A stretch of DNA of 64,000 bases from Maratus speciosus (GCA_963932465.1 OZ010792.1:281525836-281589835); one strand, 5' to 3'; positions 22,444 through 34,057 are shown, counted from the stretch's first letter. Made by a program: numbers and translations. Notes: a model not told the origin generated them from the letters alone.

Positions 22444-24736
22444 AATGGGCATATATTCATATCCTATGTATTTTACTCTATCTTCAAAGCAGGCATTGCC
22501 AGTGCAGAAAATACAAAACTTTTCTTTTTCCGAACACCGCATTATAAAACGTTCAAGAGTTGATTGCTGGTGCGGACAAGAGATGTCAAACATTTTGGCG
22601 GTTCAGGATGAAGGGTCACCTTTTCTACAGATGAAAGAGGAGGGTAGTTGCATCCCTGAATCCTACAGAATACAATTTTGTGGTTATTGTGGGTGGAAAG
22701 GAGATGAGTGAAGTTTCCGGTTGTAGTTAAGCGGATTTGCCAACAACAGTATTTACGAGTTATGAGTGTAAAGACAGCTGATCTTCCTCCTATTTATGAG
22801 GTTGAACTTATATTATGTTACGCGGATTTTGTTCGGAGATTTCCTGATGTCAGATAAATGACGTTATCTTAAAAATTCGTTGCTAAACGATGTTTATAAG
22901 GAACTTGCTAATCTTTAAATGATTTTGGCCAAAAAAAAAAAAAAGTGTCATATATAATCAACTACTTTATAGAACAAATGTAAGAAATGAAAAGGGCATA
23001 TGAAAGAATGACATTATTTTATTTTTTTAAGCGACAGAGTTGCTCATTGCTTTCTGTTCCGCAGACATTTATTTGCGATAAAAGTATCCCGTTCAAAGAA
23101 AGAAAAGATTATGCACAAATTTTTGTGTAGGGAATTAATATTACGGAAGTTGCTTCATTAGTCACTAATATTATCATTTCTTGTAAAAAAACTGTTATAG
23201 CTTTTGTATGCAATGACACTCGGTTATGTAAAAGAGACGTAACTTATAACTTTGAATTTGAAACTTACTTTGACTGTTAGCTAGGTATTTTTGCAAGGAA
23301 GGTGTTAATATATTGAAAAACTTTATATGGCGTTTGGTTATAGCGTCATAGAGATTTTTGTGAGGGAAATCACAGAAAATCATACAAGTGACCAGAGCCC
23401 GATTAAGGAACTTTGAGGCTCTAGGTTCAGCATTCTTTCAGGTTCTCCTTTCCAGAACAATTACTTAAGTAATCTTGAAGCTCAGAATCATTTTGCTTTC
23501 TTTTCTCCCTTTTTGTCTGCCAAAATTAAAGCTTGGGCAAAAAATTAAACTGTAGCTTTTTTGGTACTCGAAGCAAAATCCAAATTTTGAAACACAATAA
23601 AACGTAAAAACGTATTAAATTCAAAATGAATGAGCTTTTGTCCATCATTTTTGGCTTTTTAAGTCATGAAGCAAAATAATTTTTATTATCGATTTTCTAA
23701 TAATTTTAAAAGAATGGCTAGATAAATTTTAAATCGAAATATTCTTAAAACTTTTTCATGGTTTGAATAGTTTTTAGATTAAAACCAATTTTTTTTCGAG
23801 GAGCCCTAAGCGCATTTAGTGTTGCAGTTGTAAAAATCCAGAGGGTGCACGTTATAGGTAGAGGGTTTACCCAAGGAATCAAACGCATTGTTTTATTTGA
23901 AAAACAGAGGGCAAAAGGAGTTCCTTTAAAAAATCCAGAAAGTATACGGCATACTCTCTACTACACCCCTGAACATATGCCTACTGTCATAATCAGGTTC
24001 TGCAAGCTGATAATGACAGACATATAAACATCCAATCTGAACTAATTATCTTAAAATCATGAAATATGATGAATAGATGGATAGAAGTAGACACTTTTTC
24101 CCTCTCCATATGGTGCGTAAAAACACACAGCTATAGCTTTTAGAACATTAATTAGGAGGTCGCTTCATCAAGTGATTAGTAGCAGAGTAGCAAGCCCAAA
24201 AAGGGTAAAACACGTTCTGCTAAAATTAGAGAAAAACCAGCAAACAGCAGATGGATGTAAATCTTTTTTCTGCAGATGGTGATTAATAACTCACAGCTAT
24301 AGTTAGGGAAAAAAAAATAAATAGAAGCCCTCATCATTGGGTGAACACGAACAGTAACAGTGAGGATAGTTAAACCAGTATATTTAACTTTTAGTGTGTA
24401 TTGTGACGATGTCATGTAAGTTTGATTCCAAAAGTCAAAATATAATTAGTCAAGCTAATGTTTCTCAATTTACAAACGATCGTAACTAAATTCACATGAC
24501 CGTTTCGATAAATCATAGACATGTGAGAAGTCTAATCTAATCTATTATTCAGTGTTTACGTCCAGATATAAAATCCGCCTACATCTTGAGAATAAACAAA
24601 ATAACCCCTTTCCCACTTGGCATTACCGCGAGTGTGAATAAGATTTGAGAAATCACAACAGTTAATCTGCAAGAAACAAACAGTTAGATGTCAATAAAAT
24701 TGACAATAAAATGCCTCTTTTTAAATAAATCAATAT
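22444..24736. other. No gene recognised; weak internal duplication
   Basis: Frames here are short and without motifs. About 24100-24200 and 24275-24360 share ATGGTG, ACACAGCTATAG-like words and a CATCA-GTGA phrase about 185 bp apart, suggesting an old duplication. 23395-23830 begins CAGAGCCCGATTAAGG, which resembles the start of some arthropod transposons, but I cannot find a matching end. Confidence 0.4.
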
Positions 24737-24738
24737 AC

Positions 24739-24772
<34 letters not shown>

Positions 24773-24780
24773 GGGGGGGG
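24737..24780. repeat. (TA)n-(GA)n-(G)n compound microsatellite
   Basis: TA repeats pass into about eight GA repeats and then nine G. It lies just before the fold-back element. Confidence 0.9.
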
Positions 24781-25045
24781 ATGTAATGTTTTAAAAGGTG
24801 TGCACCAGGCTCAAAGCAGCCCTTACATGCACAAAAGCAATATATTTTTTAGCCAAAAAGTATGAAATTTCATGAAAAATTTAATAAAAAGAGGGTGCAA
24901 AACAAGATAACTGTAAAAATATTAAACAATTGAAACAAGAGCAATAAATACAAAAAACACAAAAAGTGGGAAAGGATTGTACTTTGTGCCGATATATTAA
25001 GAAAGAGAAACAACGTATAATGACACAAATAAAATATGTTTAAAA

Positions 25046-25084
25046 AGCATACAGCTGTTTCAAAACCTCTCAGGTTTCATCATT
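25046..25084 (-). other. Truncated hammerhead partner (family 1)
   Basis: The left arm, read on the minus strand, keeps AUGAUGA (first base of the core changed), a shortened stem II AACCU/AGGUU, GAAA, CAG/CUG, UA and UGCUU. The upstream stem I strand AAGCA has been replaced by TTAA-rich sequence, so this copy should not fold as a full hammerhead. Confidence 0.65.
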
Positions 25085-25103
25085 TAATTTTACTTTTTAT
25101 TTT

Positions 25104-25150
25104 AAGCACTGATGATGAAATCTTAGAGGTTTTGAAACAGCTGTATGCTT
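25104..25150 (+). ncRNA. Hammerhead-ribozyme-like motif, complete core (family 1)
   Basis: Order on the plus strand: AAGCA (stem I), CUGAUGA, extra U, GAAAUCU/AGGUUUU with UAG loop (stem II), GAAA, CAG/CUG (stem III without loop), UA cleavage dinucleotide, UGCUU (stem I). Compared with 9172-9218 one stem II pair has changed from C-G to U-G, so pairing is kept. All usual core residues are present. The motif sits in the right arm of the inverted PLE-end insertion. Confidence 0.75.
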
Positions 25151-25790
25151 TTTAAACATATTTTATTTGTGTCTTTATACGTTGTTTCCCTTTCTTAAAA
25201 TAAATACAAATCCTAGCTCTTCGGAAGGTGAGAGCAGCCATGAAGCATCAAACAAATAAATGTATCCACGCGGGGTTACAGGTTTCGCAAGACATGGCTA
25301 ACCCACATACTCCATTAGTGCAACAAATTCAAACAGAAATTTTTTTAACAACAATAACTCAAAATTAATAAAAGAAAATTATTTAGTATAACTTAACAAA
25401 ACCAACAACTTTATTCATATAACCAAAATCAACCAACTGATTTATAACCAAAATCAAAATCAACCAACTAATTTAATTATTTTTTTTTTGTTTTGGTTAT
25501 AAATTAATTGGTTGATTTTGGTTATACAGTAGTTAGTTTTGTTAGGTTATATTAAAAAATTTTCTTTTATTAATTTTGAGTTATTGTTATTAAAAAATAA
25601 AAAAATCTCTTTGAATTTTTTACACTAATGGAGTATGTGGGTTGGCCATGCCTTGCGAAACCTGTAACCCTGTGAGGATATATTTATTTGTTTGATCCTT
25701 CATGGCTCCTCCCAGTTCTTGTTCCAATTGTTTAATATTTTTGCAGTTATCTTGTTTTGCACCCTCTTTTCATTATTTTTTTCATCCTCT

Positions 25791-26575
25791 TTTCATGGAT
25801 AAATAGACGTTAGCCAACCCATCCCACCCCTATGATCCTGCCATCGAAATGCTCATCTCCTGGGTAAGTGCTTTCATAAATCCCCACCTCTCTGTAGATA
25901 TTGAATTAAATTGTATCTGATTTGATTTATGTTTTAATTTCAAATAAAATCGTTATTATGTTAAACTATTTTTGGAGTTATTGCAAACAGCGACATCAAA
26001 CTTACAGTATACCCTTGTTGAGTTAACTAGTCTGTTTGTTATTGCTTACCTGATGGTCACAGCTCGTAATTACGTGCTCTCAAAACTATGATAGTGTGTT
26101 AATGTCATTTTCGTAAAGTCAATAAAATATATGAACTTTTCTTTTAGTAAAACTTAGAATGCAAGTGCCCATCTCTAAAAATCTTTAAAAAAAATTCTCT
26201 AAAAATCCCTTTTTATCGATGAAATATCGAAACAATTTTTATTGACAATCCCTCAGTAATGCACTGTCATTTCAAACAATTTTATTTAGCTCCTTTACTT
26301 TAAATGCTACACTTTGGATATATATCATGCTCATCGATCCTTAGACACAGAGAGAAAACGTGCACAGGGTTCATAGTTTCGTAGTAAATATACTTCTACA
26401 AGGAAAAATATGTCTTCAAGAAAGCTCATTTCATTAAAATTCATTATGCCAATCTTTTAATTATACAGTTGTTATTTAAGGTAAAGTTTCACATTAAAAT
26501 TATTGCTGTCATTTTACATACATTTATTTAGTTTTTAAATTTTAAATCATTTTAAGTAATTAAAACACGAGTCAA
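25791..26575. other. No feature recognised
   Basis: AT-rich DNA with short frames only; no repeated phrase shared with the rest of the window was noticed. Confidence 0.5.
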
Positions 26576-26579
26576 TTTT

Positions 26580-26900
26580 TAGAGTATATTGCTTTTTTTA
26601 GCTTCATCTATTAAAAATATGCCAGTAAATCTAAATAAAATCCAAATAAAAATTAAATATGCATCAAAATATAATAACTGCACCTTAGTAGGGCCACTTT
26701 TTGGAAGATTTACACCAAAACCTAATCGGCAGCAATTTATATCAGGAACTACCTTAATATACATTTTTATTAAATTCCGTGAATTCCACAAAATTTGTGT
26801 CACATACAGAAAGACAGTCGCACAGACTCACAGACAGACATTTTGTAAAAACATGTTTTTCGGAATCTCTGATCCCTTAAGCGCGTAAATCCATATAAAA
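26580..26900 (+). repeat. Dispersed repeat resembling the 3' region of an RTE-type LINE
   Basis: The segment contains TTTACACCAAAACCTAATCG, then ATCAGGAACTACCTTAATAT, a CACAGACTCACAGACAGACA run and a TTTTTCGGAATCTCTGATCC stretch. This ordering (a CCAAAATCTAATCAG-like phrase followed by an ACAGACAGAC run) is familiar from 3' untranslated parts of RTE-like LINEs in many animals. No reverse transcriptase is present here, so the assignment is a resemblance from memory only. Confidence 0.35.
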
Positions 26901-26953
26901 CCGGATTTCGAAAATTTTCACAAATCCAATACTTGTAAAGATAGAAGAAAGTA

Positions 26954-27537
26954 AACAAGTTGGAAATTGCTCGTCAAACGTGGCAAATGAGGTGCGTTCG
27001 TACTATAACTAGTTTTATAATTATTTTTTGCACCCCATATTGTACTGAATGTATATTTTTTGCGCTTCATAAGTGCATAGTCTGTAACATCATTAAAATG
27101 CACTTACAATAATTTTTTCCCCATTCCCCGTAATGTAACGGAAAACTTTTGACTGTCCCTGTAATTAAACTATACATTCGATTTTCATAAAATTTGAAAT
27201 GGCTCGACAAAATTTTGCAGCAATTATATATTTAAAATTTCAGACCATTCGGAAGGCTGTAAAATCATTAAAATGCATTTGCAATAATTTTTTCCCATTG
27301 GCCATAATGTAACGGAAAAATTTGGGTGTCCCTGTAATTAAACTATACATCCGATTTTCATAAAATTGGAAATGGGTCGACAAAATTTTGCAGCAATTAT
27401 ATATTAAAAATTTCAGATCATTCGGTCGGGTAGTTTTTGCTCTGTTATATGCGGACGGACGGACGGACAGACGGACAGACAGACGGACTGAACGACGACT
27501 ATAGGTGCTACGTATTTATATAAATACGAACGCACCT
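26954..27537 (+). mobile_element. Non-autonomous element with AGGTGCGTTCGTA ends, copy 1
   Basis: An inverted second copy lies at 44215-44781. The core is bounded by AGGTGCGTTCGTA (from about 26991) and TACGAACGCACCT (to 27537); both copies also share the extra flank AACAAGTTGGAAATTGC on one side (26954-26990). Inside are two tandem units of about 190 bp sharing TGTCCCTGTAATTAAACTAT and GACAAAATTTTGCAGCAATT, then a (GGAC)n/(AGAC)n stretch at about 27453-27487. The last 37 bases form an imperfect palindrome. It encodes nothing. Confidence 0.8.
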
Positions 27538-28310
27538 AAAAAGTATCCTATAAAATCTGCACTTGCGTAAAGCGCGGATAAGTGTTGTTCAAGACTGGGT
27601 CAAAACCTGGAAACCAAATTTTCTTTATTTCTATGCACAACGCTACGTTGCGCAATTGCATATCAATGTCCTTAAAATGTACTTAGCTCACCTTTATCAC
27701 ATGAAGTAACAACATTAAAGTTTAATTTAATTCATATTATCGTGAAGTTGAACATGTGAAATTAATGGTCTTCATTGTTCAAAACGATACACTGAAAACT
27801 TCAAGACGATTTTTAATGTTTTATTGATGGTCGGTGTTTTCGGGGGAAATGTATCACCCGGTTTTGGTCGTAAGCACTTAGGATTTTTTTTTTCTTTTAA
27901 GCAACACAGACTGGAACTACTTCAGAATTCCTTACATATTTTAATGAAAAAAAAAATTATATTAACTAAATTCAGTCGAATAATGAGTTAAACATTTTTA
28001 AATCTCATCTTTACAACATAATTAATTTTAATTGCTACAATTTGCTGTTTTTGAAAAAAAAAACTGCTGTTTTGTTGTCTACTTTTGTCATTCAATAAAA
28101 AAAAATAGCGCCACATACACCTTTGTGGTGGCTTTTATAACTACTTTTTTTTTTTTTCGCGGAATCTTTCGTTCTCCGTCTTGTTTAATCATCATTCAAA
28201 ATTTGGCTCCTGTCTCATAATTAGGTCGCGTTACAGAACACGCCGAGTATAGTTAGTTTAACTTTGGCCACGTTGTATGTTAATTAAAAGTAAATCACAT
28301 GTGTTAAAAT
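27538..28310. other. No feature recognised
   Basis: AT-rich DNA with T and A runs and short frames only. Confidence 0.5.
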
Positions 28311-28595
28311 TAATGAACGATCGTGGAAAAAAAGTAAATACCCCTACTAACTCTGCAACAAATTATTGTAGAAGAAATTTACTGGCGCCAAACGACTGGA
28401 AATAAAATCTATGTTTATAAAATTTGCTTAAAGAGCCATCTACGTATCAAAACGAACCGAAATTTTATTAGGTAGACTTCGTATGAAATACTACTTATTA
28501 CATTCTCCTCTATGTTGGAATTTCTGAAAATTTTTTGCAGATCTACACCGATCATGACCTCTACAACCCAAAAACAACCTCAGTAAAAAACTTTA

Positions 28596-28638
<43 letters not shown>

Positions 28639-28640
28639 GT
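28596..28640. repeat. (CT)n-(TA)n microsatellite
   Basis: About twelve CT repeats run into TA repeats; it accounts for the SLSLSLYIYIY and EREREREI peptides of overlapping frames. Confidence 0.9.
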
Positions 28641-28794
28641 ATATATCACTTTCTTCTGGACACGATAACTTCCACAATTCTGCACAAATCTTTTCCAAAC
28701 TGATACACAAAATCAAGGGCATAAAATCTCGGTCAAGTTCGTTAATGGGCAAATTCGGACCAAGGGGGTGGAAATGGGGAGGGGTTTGTGAAAA

Positions 28795-29330
28795 TCGAAA
28801 AAACACCGTAACTTCTTAATTTTTGTACATATCAAACCAGTTTAAAGTTTTTATTACTTCCAAAAATAAGGCCAAAAATTTATGTATCACAGATTTTTGA
28901 TAAAATTAAAAATGGGCTCAAGGGGCGAAAAAAATAGGGTTTTTGGGAGAAAAAAATTCATAACTTCGTCAATTCACAAGATATCAAATGCAATTAATTT
29001 TATTATTAATCTCCGTAATATTATCTACAACTTTTATATTCACAAGTTTTTGATAGGGCCAATTCGTACCGCAAAAAAAAAAAAAATAAATAAATAAATA
29101 AAAACGAAAACAAAAAAAAAGGGGGGGGGGGGGTTGAAGAAGAAAAAAATCCATAACTCCGTCAATTCAGAAGATATAAAATCCCCATGAATTTATCATA
29201 TATCTTCTTAATATTGTCTACAACATTTATATAGACAAATTTTTGATAGGACTAATTCTTACAGCAGAAACAAATTAAAAATACACAGCGGTTGAAGAAA
29301 AAAATCATCTTTTTAAGGGTGTATTCAAAT
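28795..29330 (+). repeat. Diverged tandem repeat, three units of about 160-190 bp
   Basis: Units start near 28805, 28960 and 29150. Units 2 and 3 share CATAACT-CGTCAATTCA, AAGATAT-AAAT, AATATT-TCTACAAC and a TTTTTGATAGG phrase; unit 1 keeps GTAACTTCTTAATTTTTG and TTTTTGATAAAATT. A/G runs follow each unit (for example 29115-29133). Non-coding. Confidence 0.65.
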
Positions 29331-29334
29331 CCAA

Positions 29335-29752
29335 ACTGTTTATTTTCTGATTCATTTTTAAGTTGATTTTTGCTCTCAAACGCATCTGGTAGATTTGATC
29401 CAATTGGTAGATTCTCTTATTCAGAAACTATATAATGTACCGTAATGATCGATTTTTTGACAGAGGCAGAATACATTTCAAAAAATGATTTCAAAGTGTG
29501 CATTTTGAACAGAATTTCCCGAAGCGATTGTGTTAGAAATAAAAAATATTGTCCTACTGAGAAAATAATTGTTTATAAATCAAGTTTTAATTAATTGAAC
29601 GAAAAATAAAAACACATGTCGCTTATAAATCTCTTCAAAAATCACGTCAGCAAGTTTCATATTTTTTCTATTAAAAATGAATCTGAAAATGTGCCAGAAA
29701 TTTTCGAGTTATTGAGCATGGAAAGGTATTTTTTTTAATACCGCCTTAACAT
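29335..29752 (+). repeat. Dispersed repeat, copy 2 (copy 1 at 19190-19590)
   Basis: It matches 19190-19590 through the whole length with moderate divergence; see that entry for shared phrases. It lies inside the candidate long-TIR element. Confidence 0.75.
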
Positions 29753-30384
29753 GATTCTGATAAAACCAGCTATTATATAAAAATGAAATAAAAACTCGTC
29801 AAAAGCGGCCATATAAAATTGTTAAAGTAGGTTTATCTCTAATCATGATTTAGTTTTTGTTGGTGAAATTAATATACTTAACTTCGAAATCTACCTCCAC
29901 CTGTAGGCCGGGTCGGCAGGGATTTTTTTTTTTTTTCAATAGCAATACCGAGGCTTGACACCATAAAATAAATTCTATACCCTTCAATTAGCCTACATCC
30001 AAATTTTCATGAAATTCGTACGATTAGTTTCAGATAAATTAACTATTTCAAAATGAGCCTATTTTAGGGATTGTATGCAAATTAAAGTTCGGTACTTGAT
30101 TGTTGAAATGCGAAAGAATGACTATGTCACTTCTATTAATGCATTATTTCTTGCCCCTTTACTCGCTTAATATGTTTCGACTATTGCCAGCCCAAATTTT
30201 GCAATAAAATGAGTAAAATAATTTTTTCAAAAGATGCTTTTCTGCACATCATAGGCGGTCCCTGAAACCATTATTTTTAACGTTTTTTCAGCATAATTCA
30301 AAAACTACTTGGAAGAAAAATTTGAAATTGAGAATTCGCATAAAGCAGGACATAATAAATATTGTAGGTTGCAATTCATATATT

Positions 30385-30700
30385 TTTTAGGGTTCCGTAC
30401 TTAAAAGTAAAAACGAAACCATTATAAGATCACTCTTGTGCCTGTCTGTCCGTCTGTCACAGCCATTTTACTCGTAAACTATGGAACGTGGAAAATTCAA
30501 ATTGCGGGAAATAATAAAGATTATTGACACACATATTTTTAGATTATTAAACATTCACAAAAATATTTAGGGAAAATGTAAAAGAGCTAATTAAGTTACT
30601 TGAAAAAAAAAAGAAAAAGATATTTTCTTCGTACATCGTGTGGGGTATTGTGTGAAAGCTAGCGTAGCGCTGAACTCAAAAATACATTTTTTTAAATTTA
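30385..30700 (+). repeat. GGGTTCCGTAC-type dispersed repeat
   Basis: The block reads TTAGGGTTCCGTACTTAAAA, an AACGAAACCATTATAAGATC phrase, CTGTCTGTCCGTCTGTCAC, and later TGTGTGAAAGCTAGCG. From memory, repeats with this order (GGGTTCCGTAC, short A-rich link, GGAACCxTTATA, CTGTCTGTCCGTCTGTC) are common in insects and other arthropods. It is single-copy in this window, so its ends cannot be set here. Confidence 0.5.
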
Positions 30701-31034
30701 GGTATTATATTTTCAGAGATATTGTCGAAAATGTAACGCAAAAGTATGCCCCCCCCCCCCCCATCTATTTTCGAATCTACTAAAACTACAATTATGAAAA
30801 AAATTAGAGGTAGCAGACGTTAAGTTAAACCTTTATAGTGTCAAAATTAGGTGCGGCTGTTAAAAAAAACAAAGTTTGGTCTGTTTTTGATTTGTAGATG
30901 GCCCCTAAGCAAATTTTATATACATCATTTAAAATAGACTTTTTTCAATCCTTTGGTACCAGTAACTTTCTTCTATTATAATTAGTTGCAGAGTTAGTAG
31001 GGGGTGTTTACTTTTTTCCCACGACTGTAGAAAA

Positions 31035-32029
31035 AAAAGATTTAAAAAAAGTATTGAATGAAAGAGCGAAAACATATAATATACTTCTCACATAATATTA
31101 ATAATATTCTTCTTAACGTATAATACGGTTAAGTGTTAAGAAATATTTGAAGCATTTATCTTAGTCTCAACATACAAAATGATCCGCTTGTAAATGCAAG
31201 CCTACATGACAGAGTTTCAGCAAAAATTCTACATTTTCAGAAGGAAAATGATAACTTTACTATCGATTTTGTTATCGCTTTTTCTATATTACGTGCAGAC
31301 ATCGATTAAGGTACGAAATTCTTAAAATTGTTTAAGATGACTTCCTCACACGTATGTATTTATATGACGCAGTTGAATCTTTTTTCTAACATTTTCAATC
31401 TCACCCAATATTGTATGTAGCATTTATTAATACACAAGAAATTAAATAAAAATATTTCTAGGCTAAAAAACAATCTAATATAATAATTAGCTTAAAAAAA
31501 TTATGAAAATATATCTGTAAAACTTTCATTATTTGAGTTATTATAAAAGCTGATAAGGAAACTGAGTGAAGTAATTTTGATTTGATGTTTTGATAAGGAA
31601 ATATAAAAATTCTAATGATAACTAGAGAATATTTTAGGAAAATTTCGGTGCATTAGTTTAATCAGCTAATCACAAAATGTAGAAAGTCACATAAAAATAC
31701 TATTACAGAAACTGTTTCGTAAAAATAGTCTCTGTTAATATGTTAAAATAATAAAAATTACTATGATCACTTTGGAAAAAGTAAATAAATAAATAACTTA
31801 ATTTAACAGGGAGGCATAGCAAATGTTTTGGTATATATGGGCGCTTTTATTTTTACTGAGGTTGCGGCGAAATTTCCATAATGGCATATTTGTTATTAAT
31901 AGATAAAAAAAAGTTTTAAATTATAAATATTAGCAGACGTAATATTTCAAGTATTTATTTGAATTAACTTTATAAAATTAAAGACAATTTTCAAGAATTT
32001 TATTTAAAAATTACTTATAGAACTATCCA
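31035..32029. other. No feature recognised
   Basis: AT-rich DNA; no coding frame or repeat boundary seen. Confidence 0.5.
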
Positions 32030-32522
32030 ATTAATGTTGTAAAATCCAATTAATGTTGTAAAATTGTAATAAATGTCTACCTGCAATCTATTTAATGTCT
32101 TTCGGTACGCATACGTAATAACTTATAATAACGTATAATAAAATATAAACTCCACTGTTATTATACTTCATTTACTTTTATTATACGTATTACTAATTAC
32201 ATGTATTTAATAAAAGTGTATCTGCAATCTATTTAATGTATTTTTGTATGCAGACATAGTAATAATAATAAGTATAATGAAAGGATTTAAGACTTTTATT
32301 ATACGTATACTTTATTAAAGTATATAATAAACATCTATCTACAATCTATTTAATGTCTTTTCGAACGCATTCGTAATAATAATACGTATAATAAAATGTA
32401 AACTCCACTATTATTATATCCACTTTTATTATACGTATAATTTATGTGTTTAATAAATATCTGCCTGCATTCTAAATATAATTTTTGCTTGACCTTTTTA
32501 TTAGATGTATAATTAATTAAAG

Positions 32523-34057
32523 TACACTGCTCAAAACAATTAAAGGATATTGCAGTTTTAGGTGGATTTTGTATCTGGTAAACTGTTTAGCTGATTGATA
32601 CATGGTCGACAGACATAGTAGGTTATATGAGAATAAATTACACATGTTTGGCAGAAAAAAATGCATTTTATTGCGCATTTGTGTACTAAAGGAAAAAAAC
32701 ACAATTTGTGCATATGAGAAAAAAAGAATAAGAAAAGGTGTTTTCTTCAAAGAAAATCATTTTCAGTAGGGGGTATGGTTTCCACGGGCGGCCAGCAACG
32801 TTGAACACCTTTGAGGCATGGACTCAATGAGGCTATTAATGACGAGTTGGGGTATTCTGCCCCACTCTTCCAGAAGAGCTCTTTACAGTTCTTGGAGAGT
32901 TTGTGGGGGTTGTTGGCGGCCAGAAACTCGTCTTCCTAGAGCGTCCCAAACGTGCTCGATTGGATTCATGTCTGGAGAACACGCTGGCTATTCCATTCGA
33001 ACGATTCCTTCCTCGAAAAGGAAATCCTCCACCAGGTTTGCACGACGTGGCCTGCAGTTATCGTCCATTAAAATGAAGTTATCTCCGATTGCTGCAGCGT
33101 AAGGGACTACAATAGGTCTGAGAATCTCATCCCTATATCGGCGACCAGTCAGAGCTCCATCTCGAATGATGTAGAGGTCAGTGCGCCGGTCAATGGAGAT
33201 GCCACCATACACCAACACTCCTCCACCGCCAAATCTGACACTTTCGTGCACGAACGCAGGATTATTGCTACTGCCACGGTCCCTCCAGATGAAAATACGC
33301 CTATTATCCGGATGCACAGAAAAACGGGACTCGTCAGAAAACAGAATATTGCTCCATTCATTTCTCCTCCAGTTGACATGCTCGGTTGCCTACTCCCTGC
33401 GGTCGCGACGATGCCTTGATATTAATCTAACACATACCATCGGTCGGAGAGCATACAGACCTACAGCATGGAGCCGGTTTCGGACAGTCTGAGTTGAAAT
33501 CGTGGTGCCTGTAGCCGAGCGAAGGTGTTGTTGGAGAAGAGTAGCGTTCATGGTTCGGTGTCTCCGAGCTGTTAACGCTAAATGCCGATCTTCATTGGGC
33601 GTTGTTGCCCGTCTACGACCTTGCCCTGGTCTTCGGCCTGCACATCCACTCTCCAAAAAACGGTTCCAGATCCTGGAAATGACACTTTGTGACACTCCAA
33701 TGGCTTGCGCTACTTCGGCTTGATTTTGGCCCCCTTCTAACCTACCAACAATTCTCAAAGCTTCTGAATCTGTCAAATGACTTCGCTGAGACATCGTACT
33801 CATCGAAACAAAGCAATCACTGAATGCCGATCATCCTTGTCTTCATTCTCTTTTATCCAGTTGAAAGTCAAATTTCATTCGCTGCCGCTGAAGCGACGTT
33901 TTTGACGTCGAACTCAAAATTTGCATAATCCACAGTTTGAAAACCATAAAAATTTGCATTTGTGATTCTCTTCTTCTATTTTCGGCAAAAAAATTTTCGT
34001 TTATATCTTTATTTTATATAAAACTTCAAATATCCTTTAATTGTTTTGAGCAGTGTA
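32523..34057 (-). mobile_element. Tc1-like transposon, full length
   Basis: TA flanks (32523-32524, 34056-34057). Inverted ends share CACTGCTCAAAACAATTAAA and continue GGATAT, about 26 bases without mismatch. Length between flanks is 1531 bp. One transposase gene lies on the minus strand with natural start and end inside the TIRs. The identical TIRs and absence of frameshifts suggest a younger insertion than the one at 16.7 kb. Confidence 0.92.
32763..33803 (-). pseudogene. Tc1 transposase, 346 codons with three in-frame stops and no frameshift
   Basis: The frame from the ATG at 33803 to the natural TGA at 32763 is 1041 bp without indels. N-terminal helix-turn-helix DNA-binding region: TDSEALRIVGRLEGGQNQAE, VAQAIGVSQSVISRIW, then the basic GRRPGQGRRR hook. 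Catalytic DD34E set: D157 in LFSDESRF, D248 in LMDDN, E283 in SPDMNPIEHVWD. It ends RGNHTPY. Stops are at codons 138 (TAG, 33390-33392), 272 (TAG, 32988-32990, where the family has Trp before PxxSPD) and 307 (TAA, 32883-32885). Two fit Trp TGG to TAG and one fits CAA to TAA, all single transitions. It would cut and paste DNA at TA sites if intact; this copy should be dead. Confidence 0.9.

Larger units (their letters stand above)
24943..25210. mobile_element. 244-bp insertion of inverted PLE ends with 12-bp target duplication
   Basis: AATAAATACAAA occurs at 24943-24954 and 25199-25210. Between them are 42 bases of unique leader, a minus-strand arm (24997-about 25090) and a plus-strand arm (about 25095-25198). 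Both arms match the 3' end of the PLE at 9128-9240: AAACAACGTATAA, CACAAATAAAATATGTTTAA and GCATACAGCTGTTTCAAAAC. The insertion is therefore two PLE termini in inverted orientation without coding sequence. PLEs are known for inverted terminal repeats, severe 5' truncation and variable short duplications, which fits. Confidence 0.8.
24868..25790. mobile_element. Large fold-back element with a nested PLE-end insertion
   Basis: The two halves are inverted copies around about 25475. Left-arm landmarks AAAGAGGGTGCAAAACAAG, CCATGAAGCATCAAAC, TACAGGTTTCGCAAG and ACCAAAATCAACCAACT return as complements in reverse order up to CTTGTTTTGCACCCTCTTTT at about 25764-25783. Arms are about 240 bp plus an outer part of about 80 bp. 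The left arm is longer because it holds the 24955-25198 insertion and about 30 extra bases. There is no coding sequence and no clear target duplication at the outer ends; it may be a fold-back transposon or an inverted duplication. Confidence 0.7.
28317..31030. mobile_element. Candidate 2.7-kb element bounded by long inverted repeats
   Basis: 28317-28460 and 30890-31030 are inverted homologues: CGTGGAAAAAAAGTAAATAC with CTACTAACTCTGCAAC on the left, and TTGCAGAGTTAGTAGGGG with TTTTTTCCCACGACTG on the right; AAATTTGCTTA-GAGCCATCTAC matches at the inner ends. The outermost bases resemble Tc1-type ends (CAGTCGTGG-), but exact TA flanks are not clear. The interior holds a microsatellite, a tandem repeat, a dispersed repeat and a GGGTTCCGTAC repeat, with no transposase. 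Either a non-autonomous element with later insertions or two solo repeats facing each other. Confidence 0.5.

Noticed and set aside
22334..22711. 125-codon plus-strand frame with a leucine-rich stretch as a membrane protein
   Set aside because: The hydrophobic stretch is an ATT/GTT microsatellite; the rest has no recognised motif and no splice or promoter evidence.
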